A stretch of 51,790 bases of DNA from Algibacillus agarilyticus (lineage in GTDB: Bacteria; Pseudomonadota; Gammaproteobacteria; Enterobacterales; Alteromonadaceae). How positions within the stretch are numbered: position 1 is the stretch's first letter; every line of letters begins with the position of its first letter. Below the pieces are notes generated by a model, which saw only the letters and a program-made list of their open reading frames with translations, was not told the origin of the DNA and made no database searches. Position numbers and translations under genes: made by a program. This document shows positions 39,579 to 47,691 of the stretch, in pieces. Where the stretch lies: the NCBI RefSeq assembly GCF_003286125.1, contig NZ_QMED01000034.1, forward strand, positions 1 to 51,790, in the 5' to 3' direction.

Positions 39579-41771
39579 CTACCAAATAAAACGCTGGTAA
39601 GCCGCACGTTCATTGAGTTTTTGCGCTAAATAGAGCCCCATTTCTTGAACTTGAGCATTACCTTTAAAACGCTCTACATGCGTTAATAATATTTGTAGCG
39701 CTTTGTTGGTTTGCCCAATATTGTCGAGCGCTAACGTAAATGTATACAAATATTGCGCGTTGCTTGAATCTAATTCAAACGCTTTTTTAAATAAGTTAAT
39801 AGACTTGTGAACTTGTTTTTGGCGTATCAAATGCAAACCATACGAATAGTTCAAAATTGCCGACAAGGGGTTATTTTTAATGCCTAACGTTAAAATATCC
39901 GCTACGGCCTTAACCTTGTTTTGGCCGCGATATAGATCCGCTAAATTAATGTACGATACATCAAAATAAGGGTCGATTTTAATCGCCTGTAAATAGGTTT
40001 CAATTGCACTCGCGACATTACCCTGTTGCAATGCAATATTACCTTGATTTAATCGCCCTTCACCCCGCCAGCTATTAACGGCTTGGGCGGTTGATAATTC
40101 ATCAAAAACGCGTTTAAACAAATCACTATCGGCTATATAAAGTTGAGCATCGGCCAATGCATATGCAGCACCGGTGCGTATTGCCCGGCGCTTATCACTT
40201 AATAATGGTTTTAATAACGCCGTTCGCGCTTTTACATTAATAACCGTAGCGGCTTGACTCACCGCCAAGCGTAATAGATCGTCTTTTGCTTTCACATAAG
40301 GTACTAACATAGACGCTTGTAATGCATTTTGATGATAACTCAGCATGGCTAAAGCAGAAGCGCGTGTTATTTCATCTAATTTTTCATCATCAACTATTTT
40401 AATATGTTCACCCAGGCTAATAGATTGGCCTTGCATTAACCGCATAAAATTAAGTTTATTTGGGTTTACCGCTGTGGGTTTACCATGCCATTTTTCAAGG
40501 TTTTTACTCGCCCATACCGCATTTTTCTCGGTATGACATTGCGTACACGCGTTAGGTGTATCAAATTCAGTTGCTAAATCAGGGCGTGGAATTTTAAAAC
40601 TATGATCACGGCGATCATCAACACCCATATATCTATTTTCTGGCATATGGCAATTAACACATTGTGCGCCACTACTGTCGATTTCATGTTGATGATGAGA
40701 TTTTGCGTTATATTCTTCTGGGCTATGACACTGCAAACATAAACCATTATCTTGGCTTTTAACTTTCATCGTGTGTTTATCATGGCAATCTAAACAATTA
40801 ACCCCAGCAGCATGCATTTTACTTTGTAAAAAAGAACCATAAACATAGACCTCTTCTTTAATTTGGCCATCAGCATGATACAAAGGCGGTTGAATGAGTT
40901 GTGGTGTGAATAAGTCTAAGAAGTGACTGCCCGCTTTTAAACCATCAACAAGCGGAGAACGTAAAGAGTGACATGCAAAGCACGTATCCATAAATTGGTT
41001 ATCACGTGGCTCACCCTGCCATTGTGCTATTTTTTCACCTGACTGACGTAACCACATACCTGCAGCCTGTTTAAGTTCTGGTGTTATGTTATTTCGATGA
41101 CTCGCTTTTTTTGTCTTTTCATTTTCTTCTGCATGAAGAGTCATATCACCATGGCACGATAAACACCCCACATTAATGTTGTCCCATTGGCTATCAAATT
41201 TGTTTAGCTCAGCATCATAATTTCGTACTAAGCCATCAGAATGACAATCAGCACACATGCCATTCCAATTCTGTAAAGGTTGTAACCAATGTAAACGGTC
41301 CGTCGGCAAGATGGTCTCATCATATAAGTTATACCAACGTTGTCCGCCTTCGCTTTTATCTCGACTGTCCCATACAAACGGTAAAACATGCATTTTCCCA
41401 TCAGGCAACTTTGTTAAATATTGCTGTAAAGGCGCATGACCAAATACATAACTAATTTCATATTTTGTTTGTTTTCCAGCCTGTATAAGGCTCATAAAAA
41501 ATTTATTATCTTGGCGATAAAAGCGCCCTTCGTGACCAAAATGCATTAGGCTTTTATTGTTAAAGTCTCCTAACACCGTTTGCTCATTTGCCAAATCCAT
41601 TGCTTTAGCATGATCAGATAATGACCATTTTTTATGTTCACTTTGATGGCAGTTTATGCAGGTTTGATTTGAAATAGCGTTGTCTTTGGGTTGTGCAAAT
41701 ACAAAGGAAGAAAATAAAAAAAGAAGAATAAAAACAACAGAAAAACGCAAAGGTGAATGATAATTAGCCAT
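39579..41771 (-). CDS. Octahaem c-type cytochrome with C-terminal TPR/HEAT-like repeats
   Basis: This exported protein of about 730 aa has a signal peptide (LRFSVVFILLFLFSSFVFAQ). Eight CxxCH haem-binding motifs lie between about residues 38 and 413: CINCH, CADCH, CLSCH, CFACH, CLDCH, CLQCH, CVNCH and CTQCH. A helical-repeat region (~440-715) with recognisable TPRs follows, such as ASAIETYLQAIKIDPYFDVSYINLADLY. Related fusions are widespread in marine bacteria; the haem domain resembles cytochrome c554/nitrite-reductase-type multihaem folds. Reaction and partner are not evident. The start is uncertain: ATGs at 41816, 41783 and 41771 share the frame and none has a good ribosome-binding site. 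I prefer 41771 because it puts the signal peptide at the N-terminus. Confidence 0.88.
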   Translation of the reverse strand: MANYHSPLRFSVVFILLFLFSSFVFAQPKDNAISNQTCINCHQSEHKKWSLSDHAKAMDLANEQTVLGDFNNKSLMHFGHEGRFYRQDNKFFMSLIQAGKQTKYEISYVFGHAPLQQYLTKLPDGKMHVLPFVWDSRDKSEGGQRWYNLYDETILPTDRLHWLQPLQNWNGMCADCHSDGLVRNYDAELNKFDSQWDNINVGCLSCHGDMTLHAEENEKTKKASHRNNITPELKQAAGMWLRQSGEKIAQWQGEPRDNQFMDTCFACHSLRSPLVDGLKAGSHFLDLFTPQLIQPPLYHADGQIKEEVYVYGSFLQSKMHAAGVNCLDCHDKHTMKVKSQDNGLCLQCHSPEEYNAKSHHQHEIDSSGAQCVNCHMPENRYMGVDDRRDHSFKIPRPDLATEFDTPNACTQCHTEKNAVWASKNLEKWHGKPTAVNPNKLNFMRLMQGQSISLGEHIKIVDDEKLDEITRASALAMLSYHQNALQASMLVPYVKAKDDLLRLAVSQAATVINVKARTALLKPLLSDKRRAIRTGAAYALADAQLYIADSDLFKRVFDELSTAQAVNSWRGEGRLNQGNIALQQGNVASAIETYLQAIKIDPYFDVSYINLADLYRGQNKVKAVADILTLGIKNNPLSAILNYSYGLHLIRQKQVHKSINLFKKAFELDSSNAQYLYTFTLALDNIGQTNKALQILLTHVERFKGNAQVQEMGLYLAQKLNERAAYQRFIW

Positions 41772-41848
41772 GAGATACAACATTAAAGAATAATACCGGC
41801 ATAATAGCAGGCTCATTTTTAAATATCAGTAGATTTAACAGGCTAATG

Positions 41849-42120
41849 TATAGTCAAAGCGATCGAGGTTTAGGGGCAGCCGTCAAAGCTACCGCGTCCT
41901 GCTTTCGCCTCTTACCTGCATCCATGCAGGCAAGCTTCGAGACGCCATGAGCATATGCTCTACTATATGCTTGGAGCCGCCTAAATGGATTTAGGTGTTA
42001 GAACGACGCAGGAGCCACAGGTTTTAAGTTCCAGACGAAACCTAAGTTCTTACATCCATGTAAGCAAAGTCAAGAGTAAGCGCTGACAATGAACCATAAA
42101 ATCTGAGCGAGAAGACTATA
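41849..42120 (-). repeat. Dispersed repeat A, copy 3 (longest copy)
   Basis: This ~272-bp non-coding element is bounded by TATAGTC and GACTATA. It holds palindromic blocks CCTGCATCCATGCAGG, GAGCATATGCTC and CCTAAATCCATTTAGG. Most blocks recur inverted at 22514-22738 and direct at 1-74. It fills the gap between the cytochrome and nuclease genes. Confidence 0.87.
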
Positions 42121-42155
42121 GCACAGTAAAAAAACATGAAGGAACAACGCCAAGT

Positions 42156-42911
42156 TTATGGGTTGTCAGTTGACTCGCCACACCGAGCTAAACGATATTT
42201 GATAAATGTTTTTTCTTTATTAGAGCTGGTTAAATTGTATTTTGCTTTAACTCGTAACCATTGCCTTAGGTAAGTACAATGATATTCATTAAATGTAGGC
42301 AACCAATCTTGCGGGGCTTTATCATTTTTATTGCGGCGACTATTTGGGTGAACAGGGACAAGGTTAATCACGTCATTTTTAAATTCATTACGTTGGCGTA
42401 AATTCCACGATTCTGCGCCGTTTAAAAAAGCATGCTCTAACCCAACTATCGGATCTAAAACTAACGCACTGGCGCTGCGGTAAGTATTATTGCTGTAGGG
42501 GTCAACCCACAACCCCCGGCTGACTTGGCAGTTATTAGCTGGATCTTGATAGGTCACAGGATCTTTAGAAAAGAAAATAAGCACTTCGGCAAAAGTATCT
42601 TGGCAATCATGATCGGAATCACTCCAATGACCCCAATCGTCTTTATCAAAACGTTGATAACTACGCGCGCGTGCTTTACGTTTTAATTTTTGTTGAGCAA
42701 TAAACGCTTTGAATTGCGCTTCACTTTGCTGCTTCTGGTTTAAATTAACATTGCCACCTTTTATGCCTTTATGACAATGATAAAGATCTTGATTTGAATG
42801 ACAACCATAGGGATCGAGAGAACCAGAATGCGCAAAAGCATGGTTTATAAAAAAGAAGCACAATAGAAAAAGAATAATACCGAGAATTAGATTTAGTTTA
42901 TGCAAAGCCAT
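42156..42911 (-). CDS. Exported HNH-type (DUF1524-like) nuclease
   Basis: The 251-aa protein has a signal peptide (hydrophobic ~8-25, cleavage near HAFA). A small Cys/His motif follows the mature start (GCHSNQDLYHCHKG, ~37-50), resembling YHYH-type metal sites. The C-terminal half (~110-215) has the order WVDPYSNNTYRSA, DPIVGLEHAFLNGAESW, then NLVPVHPNSRRNKNDKAPQDWLP. This matches the exported HNH/GmrSD-C-terminal family, in which the His and the Asn/Lys-rich segment build the beta-beta-alpha metal site. The usual DH dipeptide reads EH here. Likely role: extracellular or periplasmic DNA degradation for nutrition or defence. Confidence 0.75.
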   Translation of the reverse strand: MALHKLNLILGIILFLLCFFFINHAFAHSGSLDPYGCHSNQDLYHCHKGIKGGNVNLNQKQQSEAQFKAFIAQQKLKRKARARSYQRFDKDDWGHWSDSDHDCQDTFAEVLIFFSKDPVTYQDPANNCQVSRGLWVDPYSNNTYRSASALVLDPIVGLEHAFLNGAESWNLRQRNEFKNDVINLVPVHPNSRRNKNDKAPQDWLPTFNEYHCTYLRQWLRVKAKYNLTSSNKEKTFIKYRLARCGESTDNP

Positions 42912-43183
42912 CTGCTATTTACCAACTCAAAATTAAAAAAGATTCCGTACAAACTTCCTGATCACACGATTGAATCTGACCTATATAGACTAGCACATGT
43001 CTATTGATTTACATTATAGGTTATCGTCCTAAAACACGTTATTTTTAGATTAAGACGTTAATAAATTTGAAATTACCGTTATTAAACAAAGTCCCCTTTT
43101 AGTCATTGTTTATAAACTTGTATGCTGATCCGTCCTATGTCATTCTTTGCGCTCTATACATGATCTAAATTGAATTTATAAGC

Positions 43184-44089
43184 ATGAAATTAAGCAATCA
43201 CCGCCCAAGTTTAAAAGCATTACAATATTTACTCGCCTTACATCAAGAGCAAAGTTTTATTCGGGCGGCAAAAAATTGTTTTGTTAGTCAATCAACTCTC
43301 AGTACGGCAATTCAAAACCTTGAAGAACAATTAGATTGCCAAATTTTAGAACGTGATAATAAGCGGTTTCATTTTACCCAAGCGGGGCTAGAAATTGTAA
43401 AACGAGCCTCTAGTATCATTTTACAAGTAGACGATCTTGTCGCCTTTAGCGCTAATCAATCAGGAGATATGACAGGTGAAATAACCTTGGGGTGTATTCC
43501 AACTATCGCGCCTTTTCTTTTGCCTAAATTGATCAAAAAAGTAAGACAAGATTACCCAGATTTGAAATTCATGATGCGAGAAGACACCACTGAAAACCTG
43601 CTCAATTTAATGCAACAAAATAGAATCGATATGCTCATTCTCGCTTTACCGGTTGATACGGGTGATTTAATGGTTAAAAAACTATTTAATGATGAGTTTT
43701 TCTTAACGGCCTTGCCCGATCTGCTTGAAAAATTTCCGGCCAGTGGCTTATCCGATGACGTGCCCGATAACAGTATATTTTTATTAGAAAAAGAACATTG
43801 CATGAGCGATCACGCCATCAGCGCTTGCCAGTTGCACAACAGCAATAAAATACATCCCTTTTCTGCCACCAGCGTGCACACCTTAATACAAATGATGCAA
43901 CAAGGAATAGGTGCAAGTTATTTACCCAAAATGGCGATTGATAATGATATTTTAAAAAATACAGATTTGGTTTGTCGGCCTTTAGCGGGCAGTGCGTACC
44001 GTGAAATAGGTATTGTCTGGCGCCCCACAACAGCGAGATTAAAAACGTTCATGGAGATTGGCGAGTTAATTAAACAACTTGCTAGTTAA
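43184..44089 (+). CDS. oxyR: OxyR-type LysR-family peroxide sensor
   Basis: This 301-aa regulator has the N-terminal winged HTH (LKALQYLLALHQEQSFIRAAKNCFVSQSTLS, then a LysR linker) and a substrate-type domain. The key pair of redox cysteines is present: C206 in EKEHCMSDHA and C215 in AISACQL, spaced nine residues apart exactly as C199/C208 of E. coli OxyR. It should activate peroxide-defence genes on disulfide formation. No catalase or ahp gene is adjacent. It is divergent from the nuclease gene (272-bp gap) and has a MITE immediately after its stop. Confidence 0.9.
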   Translation: MKLSNHRPSLKALQYLLALHQEQSFIRAAKNCFVSQSTLSTAIQNLEEQLDCQILERDNKRFHFTQAGLEIVKRASSIILQVDDLVAFSANQSGDMTGEITLGCIPTIAPFLLPKLIKKVRQDYPDLKFMMREDTTENLLNLMQQNRIDMLILALPVDTGDLMVKKLFNDEFFLTALPDLLEKFPASGLSDDVPDNSIFLLEKEHCMSDHAISACQLHNSNKIHPFSATSVHTLIQMMQQGIGASYLPKMAIDNDILKNTDLVCRPLAGSAYREIGIVWRPTTARLKTFMEIGELIKQLAS

Positions 44090-44359
44090 CTAGGGCGTGT
44101 TGATCTTTGTTTATAATTTGAGCTGAGAGAAAAAATGGTCTTAGGCAAGGCAGAAATAATGAAGTTTAGTCATCTAAATAAGTTATTTCTAACGCTGCAT
44201 AAGACCATTTTGGCCTCAGCCCGAAGGGCAATGGCTATTTTAACCCTTAACGGCATTAGAATTCGTTTATTTAGAATGACTAAACCCCACTCATTCTGCT
44301 TTGTTAATGATTAAAATAGCCTATTGCTCAAAAATAATACAAAGATAAACACGCCCTAG
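44090..44359. repeat. MITE-like repeat C with near-perfect terminal inverted repeats
   Basis: The ~270-bp element starts CTAGGGCGTGTTGATC and ends with its complement GATAAACACGCCCTAG (one mismatch), with possible CTAG target duplication. Inside are two further long hairpins: one pairs ATGGTCTTA with TAAGACCAT, the other pairs GGCTATTTTAA with TTAAAATAGCC. It encodes no protein and begins right after the oxyR stop. Confidence 0.88.
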
Positions 44360-44387
44360 GGCTATCATATTACTGGTAAAAAACGAT

Positions 44388-45038
44388 TTAAGCTTTAAAA
44401 CCATTATGATGGACTAATGATTGTGTCGGTTTGCGTTCAGCCCATTTAAGTGTTTCTAATTCGGGTTTATCTAAAAATTGTTCAACATAACCAATGCATA
44501 AATAAGCAACTAATTTGTGCTCACTCGGTGCATTTAAAATATTTTTGACGGTATCAGGGTTTAAAATACTCACCCAGCCTAAACCAATATTTAAGGTTCT
44601 CGACATTAACCACATATTTTGTACTGCACATACGACACTATATTCACCCATTTCTATCATAGAGTTTTGCCCTAAAACAGGCTCATCTGATGGCTTATAA
44701 AAAACAGCAATATTAACAGGCGCCTCTTTAATGCCTTCTAATTTAAGAGCCGCATACTGCTTTTGTTTTTCATTACTAAATAATGTTTGCGCCTTAGCAT
44801 TTTCATCTGCAAAACAATCAGCCACTTGCTGTTTAGTTTTATCATCACGAATAACCACAAATTCCCATGGCTGAGAAAACCCCACGGATGGCGCTAATGC
44901 GGCGACTTGAATCAGTTGATCAATCACGCTGTCGGCCACGGCTTGTTGAGTAAAGTTATTACCGCGTACATCACGTCGGTGTTGCATAATATCTTGCAGC
45001 ATTAGTTGGTCTTCAAGAGTGAACTGTTTATTTGGCAT
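44388..45038 (-). CDS. bluB: 5,6-dimethylbenzimidazole synthase BluB (nitroreductase fold)
   Basis: The 216-aa FMN protein has the BluB pattern: HRRDVRGNNF near residue 20, APSVGFSQPWEFVVI (~50-64), then LGWVSILNPDTV and LVAYLCIGYVEQF with PELETLKWAERKP at the end. BluB splits reduced FMN with oxygen to make the lower ligand of vitamin B12. The main alternative is another nitroreductase, but the RRDVR and SVGFSQPW blocks favour BluB. It lies 145 nt behind the methyltransferase on the same strand. A sequence resembling a B12 box lies in that gap. No other cobalamin gene is in the window. Confidence 0.8.
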   Translation of the reverse strand: MPNKQFTLEDQLMLQDIMQHRRDVRGNNFTQQAVADSVIDQLIQVAALAPSVGFSQPWEFVVIRDDKTKQQVADCFADENAKAQTLFSNEKQKQYAALKLEGIKEAPVNIAVFYKPSDEPVLGQNSMIEMGEYSVVCAVQNMWLMSRTLNIGLGWVSILNPDTVKNILNAPSEHKLVAYLCIGYVEQFLDKPELETLKWAERKPTQSLVHHNGFKA

Positions 45039-45082
45039 GATTGTTAACTTATTTATTAATTGAATAGCAGAGCAGAAATAGA

Positions 45083-45105
45083 CGCGTGGCAGGTGATGCA
45101 GAGAG
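45083..45105 (-). promoter_or_regulatory. B12-box-like sequence upstream of bluB (candidate, incomplete)
   Basis: On the minus strand this reads TCTGCATCACCTGCCACGCG, resembling the 3' conserved ACCTGCCA block of cobalamin riboswitches. A hairpin (GATAGCA/TGCTATC) lies 45 nt upstream of it. The other conserved aptamer segments are not recognisable in the 145-nt gap, so a complete riboswitch is not supported. Confidence 0.25.
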
Positions 45106-45183
45106 ATATTAATACAAAATATCGACTTTTGATAGCAAGTTGCCCTGCTATCAAAGTAAACATAACTAAGTTAAAACGACAAA

Positions 45184-46071
45184 TCAAAAACGACAAAGCA
45201 CCAAATATTCACCTTCATGATAAACATAGTTCGAATCATGCGTAATGAAATGCTTTTTAAGTTCAGGCGTATCCGCTAATGCTAAAAACTTACAGTTTTT
45301 GTCAGCTAAATATTTATTCATATATTGACTTTCAAGCTCCCACTTGATGGGCTCACCAATCATATTTAAATAAGAAAAGAGTAATGAACGAACATTATTT
45401 TTAGGACTGTGCTGAGGCTCTAAACAAGTGAATAAAAGTAATGAGTCAGCCCCCGTCAATTTATCAATTGCACTAAAAATAGCATTAACTTCATCCACCT
45501 CTAAATACATCATCACACCTTCACAGATATATAAGGTTTTGCGTGTGGCATCAAACGCCGAAAATTCATCTAAAGCACTGTATAGGTCTTGTTGGGTAAA
45601 ATCGACACTTAAAAAGTGCATATTGTCTTTTTTGTTGCTCGAATCACTTAATAAAGCTTCGCTTTTAACTTTGTGTGTATCAGGGTGATCTATTTCAATA
45701 AAGTTAACCTGACTATGCACATGATGTAAACGCCAAGCTAACGTATCAAACCCGGCACCTAAATTAACAACTTGTGTTACACCTTCACTGATTGCCTTAA
45801 GCGCTTGCTCCTCAATATAGCTTTTTCTTAAGACATAATGCACGGTAATGCCCGGTAGTAATAAATACTCGCGTAGCTTTGTTGATAACTTAGATAACGG
45901 GCTCGTAATTTGTTTTAAGCGTTTACGCCCCTCTTCAGAGCCTTTTAAAATCAATTCGCCCGTTTCAACAATGTCTTTATCAACCAAATATTGATGAGGT
46001 GTAGAATAAGCAACGTGTAAAATTCCTTGTAATACCGTAAATGCGGTCGAACTTGCTTCATTTTCTTTCAT
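45184..46071 (-). CDS. SAM-dependent methyltransferase of the LCMT/PPM1-like family
   Basis: The 295-aa class I methyltransferase has motif I VVNLGAGFDTLAWRL (~101-115), acidic loop FIEIDHPDTHKVK after it, and LYICEGVMMYLEVDEV (motif IV region). This is the pattern of the leucine carboxyl methyltransferase-like family, which in bacteria modifies carboxylates or small molecules, often in secondary metabolism. Its ATG overlaps the stop of the acyltransferase-Crp fusion gene by 4 nt (ATGA), so the two are translationally coupled. Methyl-esterification of the product of the neighbouring pathway is a plausible role but is inferred only from position. Confidence 0.8.
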   Translation of the reverse strand: MKENEASSTAFTVLQGILHVAYSTPHQYLVDKDIVETGELILKGSEEGRKRLKQITSPLSKLSTKLREYLLLPGITVHYVLRKSYIEEQALKAISEGVTQVVNLGAGFDTLAWRLHHVHSQVNFIEIDHPDTHKVKSEALLSDSSNKKDNMHFLSVDFTQQDLYSALDEFSAFDATRKTLYICEGVMMYLEVDEVNAIFSAIDKLTGADSLLLFTCLEPQHSPKNNVRSLLFSYLNMIGEPIKWELESQYMNKYLADKNCKFLALADTPELKKHFITHDSNYVYHEGEYLVLCRF

Positions 46072-47279
46072 ATTTCACCTTGGCCTATAAATTTAATATG
46101 TTTATCCATGAAAATTAAAATATTGCGTGTTTGTAAACGGTTTAGATATTCGATAGTTGTGGATACACTGACTTTAGCCATACTGGCGATTTCATCGATA
46201 TTAACCTTAATAGTACATTCATTTGAGTCACCACTGCAGGCTTTTGCGTTATCTCTTAATTTATTAATGAAAAAATTCAATCTCACATCCTCGGTACCAT
46301 GAGATAAAACAAATGCTAAATCGTCAACCTGCCTTAGCCTTGAACACAGCATATTTAACAAACCTCTTAAATAACGTGGTTCATCTGTGACTTTCTGCCA
46401 AAATATATCGTGGTTTAAAACAATAAATTCACAATTAGTCAATGTGACCGCACTTGCTGAACGCGGCTCATGATCAATTAACGATAACTCCCCCAATAAA
46501 GCCCCTCTATTTAAAGTCGCTAAGCTTAATGTATTTTCATTATTGTTAATTGACTTAGTGATCTCGACCCGGCCTTTATTAATTAAAAAGGCTTCATCAC
46601 CTTGATCATTTTCATTAAAAATAACATTTCCACGATCAATTAATAAATATTCAAAACAATCTGCAAAACAGTCTAATAATTCATGTGAGTCGCCAAAGGC
46701 ACCTGATACCCACTGATAAACAGGGGCAAAATCATGACCAATAGGCAACACAGACTCCCCAATATCAGGGACATATATTTCATCACTAAAAATATTAAAC
46801 CCTAAGCGTTTGTATATACTAATTGTTTTGGCATTTACTGTTGCTATAACGTGTGTAGCACCCCATGAATGAGCCACATTGCAGCCCATTTTAAATAGCG
46901 CAAAAAAAACATCTCTTCTATTTCGCCAAGGCTTGGCAATAGCTAACATTCCAACACCAATAAAAGCAGGAGGAGGAAGCTCTTCTAATTGACGTTGTTT
47001 TTGAATTTGTTCACGGTAGGCGTTAAAATCAAATAAATCATCACTTAACAAACCAATTTCAGAATCCAAATTAATACGGACTGTTCCAATGGCTGTTTGA
47101 GATCCCTCATCATAAGCAATTATATTGGCGACTTTAGGCAGAGAATCGTATTGATCAACAATACATTCATTTTTCAGCTCTTTAAATAAACCTTCACCAT
47201 CAACATAAACAGACTTACGTAATCGATACACATCATTTAACTCTTTAGCGGTAGTCGCTACTTTTATCCGTATACTCAC
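46068..47279 (-). CDS. FeeM-like N-acyltransferase fused to a Crp-type cNMP/HTH regulator
   Basis: The 403-aa protein joins three modules. Residues ~1-195 form a GNAT-fold N-acyltransferase resembling FeeM-type N-acyl amino acid synthases (KELNDVYRLRKSVYVDGEG, IGTVRINL, FFALFKMGCNVAHSWGATHVIATVN, IYKRLGF). Residues ~200-320 form a cyclic-nucleotide-binding domain with an intact phosphate-binding cassette (GELSLIDHEPRSASAV, E264 and R273). Residues ~325-400 form a Crp-type winged helix (IDEIASMAKVSVSTTIEYLNRL). The start is GTG at 47279 with only a weak ribosome-binding site; no better in-frame ATG exists. It faces the NRPS gene across 412 bp and is coupled to a methyltransferase. The protein could both acylate a substrate and control transcription in response to cAMP or to its own substrate. 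Confidence 0.8.
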   Translation of the reverse strand: MSIRIKVATTAKELNDVYRLRKSVYVDGEGLFKELKNECIVDQYDSLPKVANIIAYDEGSQTAIGTVRINLDSEIGLLSDDLFDFNAYREQIQKQRQLEELPPPAFIGVGMLAIAKPWRNRRDVFFALFKMGCNVAHSWGATHVIATVNAKTISIYKRLGFNIFSDEIYVPDIGESVLPIGHDFAPVYQWVSGAFGDSHELLDCFADCFEYLLIDRGNVIFNENDQGDEAFLINKGRVEITKSINNNENTLSLATLNRGALLGELSLIDHEPRSASAVTLTNCEFIVLNHDIFWQKVTDEPRYLRGLLNMLCSRLRQVDDLAFVLSHGTEDVRLNFFINKLRDNAKACSGDSNECTIKVNIDEIASMAKVSVSTTIEYLNRLQTRNILIFMDKHIKFIGQGEI

Positions 47280-47374
47280 TGTTCATTTTCTATTCATGAT
47301 TTTGTAAATCAAGCATATGCAAAGTTACCGAGACTCACAAGCTAAAGATTCATTTAATATATTTTAAATTAAAG

Positions 47375-47389
47375 GTCGCTTGTGGCGAC
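47375..47389. promoter_or_regulatory. Inverted repeat GTCGC-N5-GCGAC, candidate operator
   Basis: A perfect inverted repeat with a TTGTG centre lies in the divergent intergenic region, about 95 bp upstream of the acyltransferase-Crp gene. A further half-site GGCGACG lies at 47428-47434. It does not match the E. coli Crp consensus (TGTGA-N6-TCACA). Confidence 0.35.
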
Positions 47390-47446
47390 GTTAATCAAGT
47401 CACAATATGCCAAATATTAATCACATCGGCGACGACCCACCGCAGC

Positions 47447-47460
47447 CAAAAACGTTTTTG
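47447..47460. promoter_or_regulatory. Perfect 14-bp palindrome, candidate operator
   Basis: CAAAAACGTTTTTG is its own reverse complement and lies near the middle of the 412-bp gap between the fusion regulator and the NRPS gene. A TTGACA hexamer at 47562 may belong to the NRPS promoter, but no convincing -10 follows. No gene is seen in 47280-47691. Confidence 0.35.
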
Positions 47461-47691
47461 ATTAAGGCTTATAGTGTCCTTTTTCACTGTTTCATGTAAT
47501 CTACTTACCGTCATAATAAAGGATTAACCTAACAAACCCGATTACCAAGCAACTCACTTAATTGACAGCCACTTGTTGCAAAGTTTGTTTATTGCCTTAC
47601 GGTAAAGGTGACAAAATGGTTAAGCTGGTTATCAATACACATTATTACACATTGCCAATTATAAAAATCATTGCAAAAATAGGATCTCGCA

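Noticed and set aside
45060-45245. A 61-codon plus-strand frame upstream of bluB
   Set aside because: Overlaps the methyltransferase 3' end on the other strand, lacks a ribosome-binding site and family resemblance.
47280-47691. A canonical Crp site between the fusion regulator and NRPS
   Set aside because: TTGTG and TCACAA halves occur but are 16 bp apart, not 6; only non-canonical palindromes are present.
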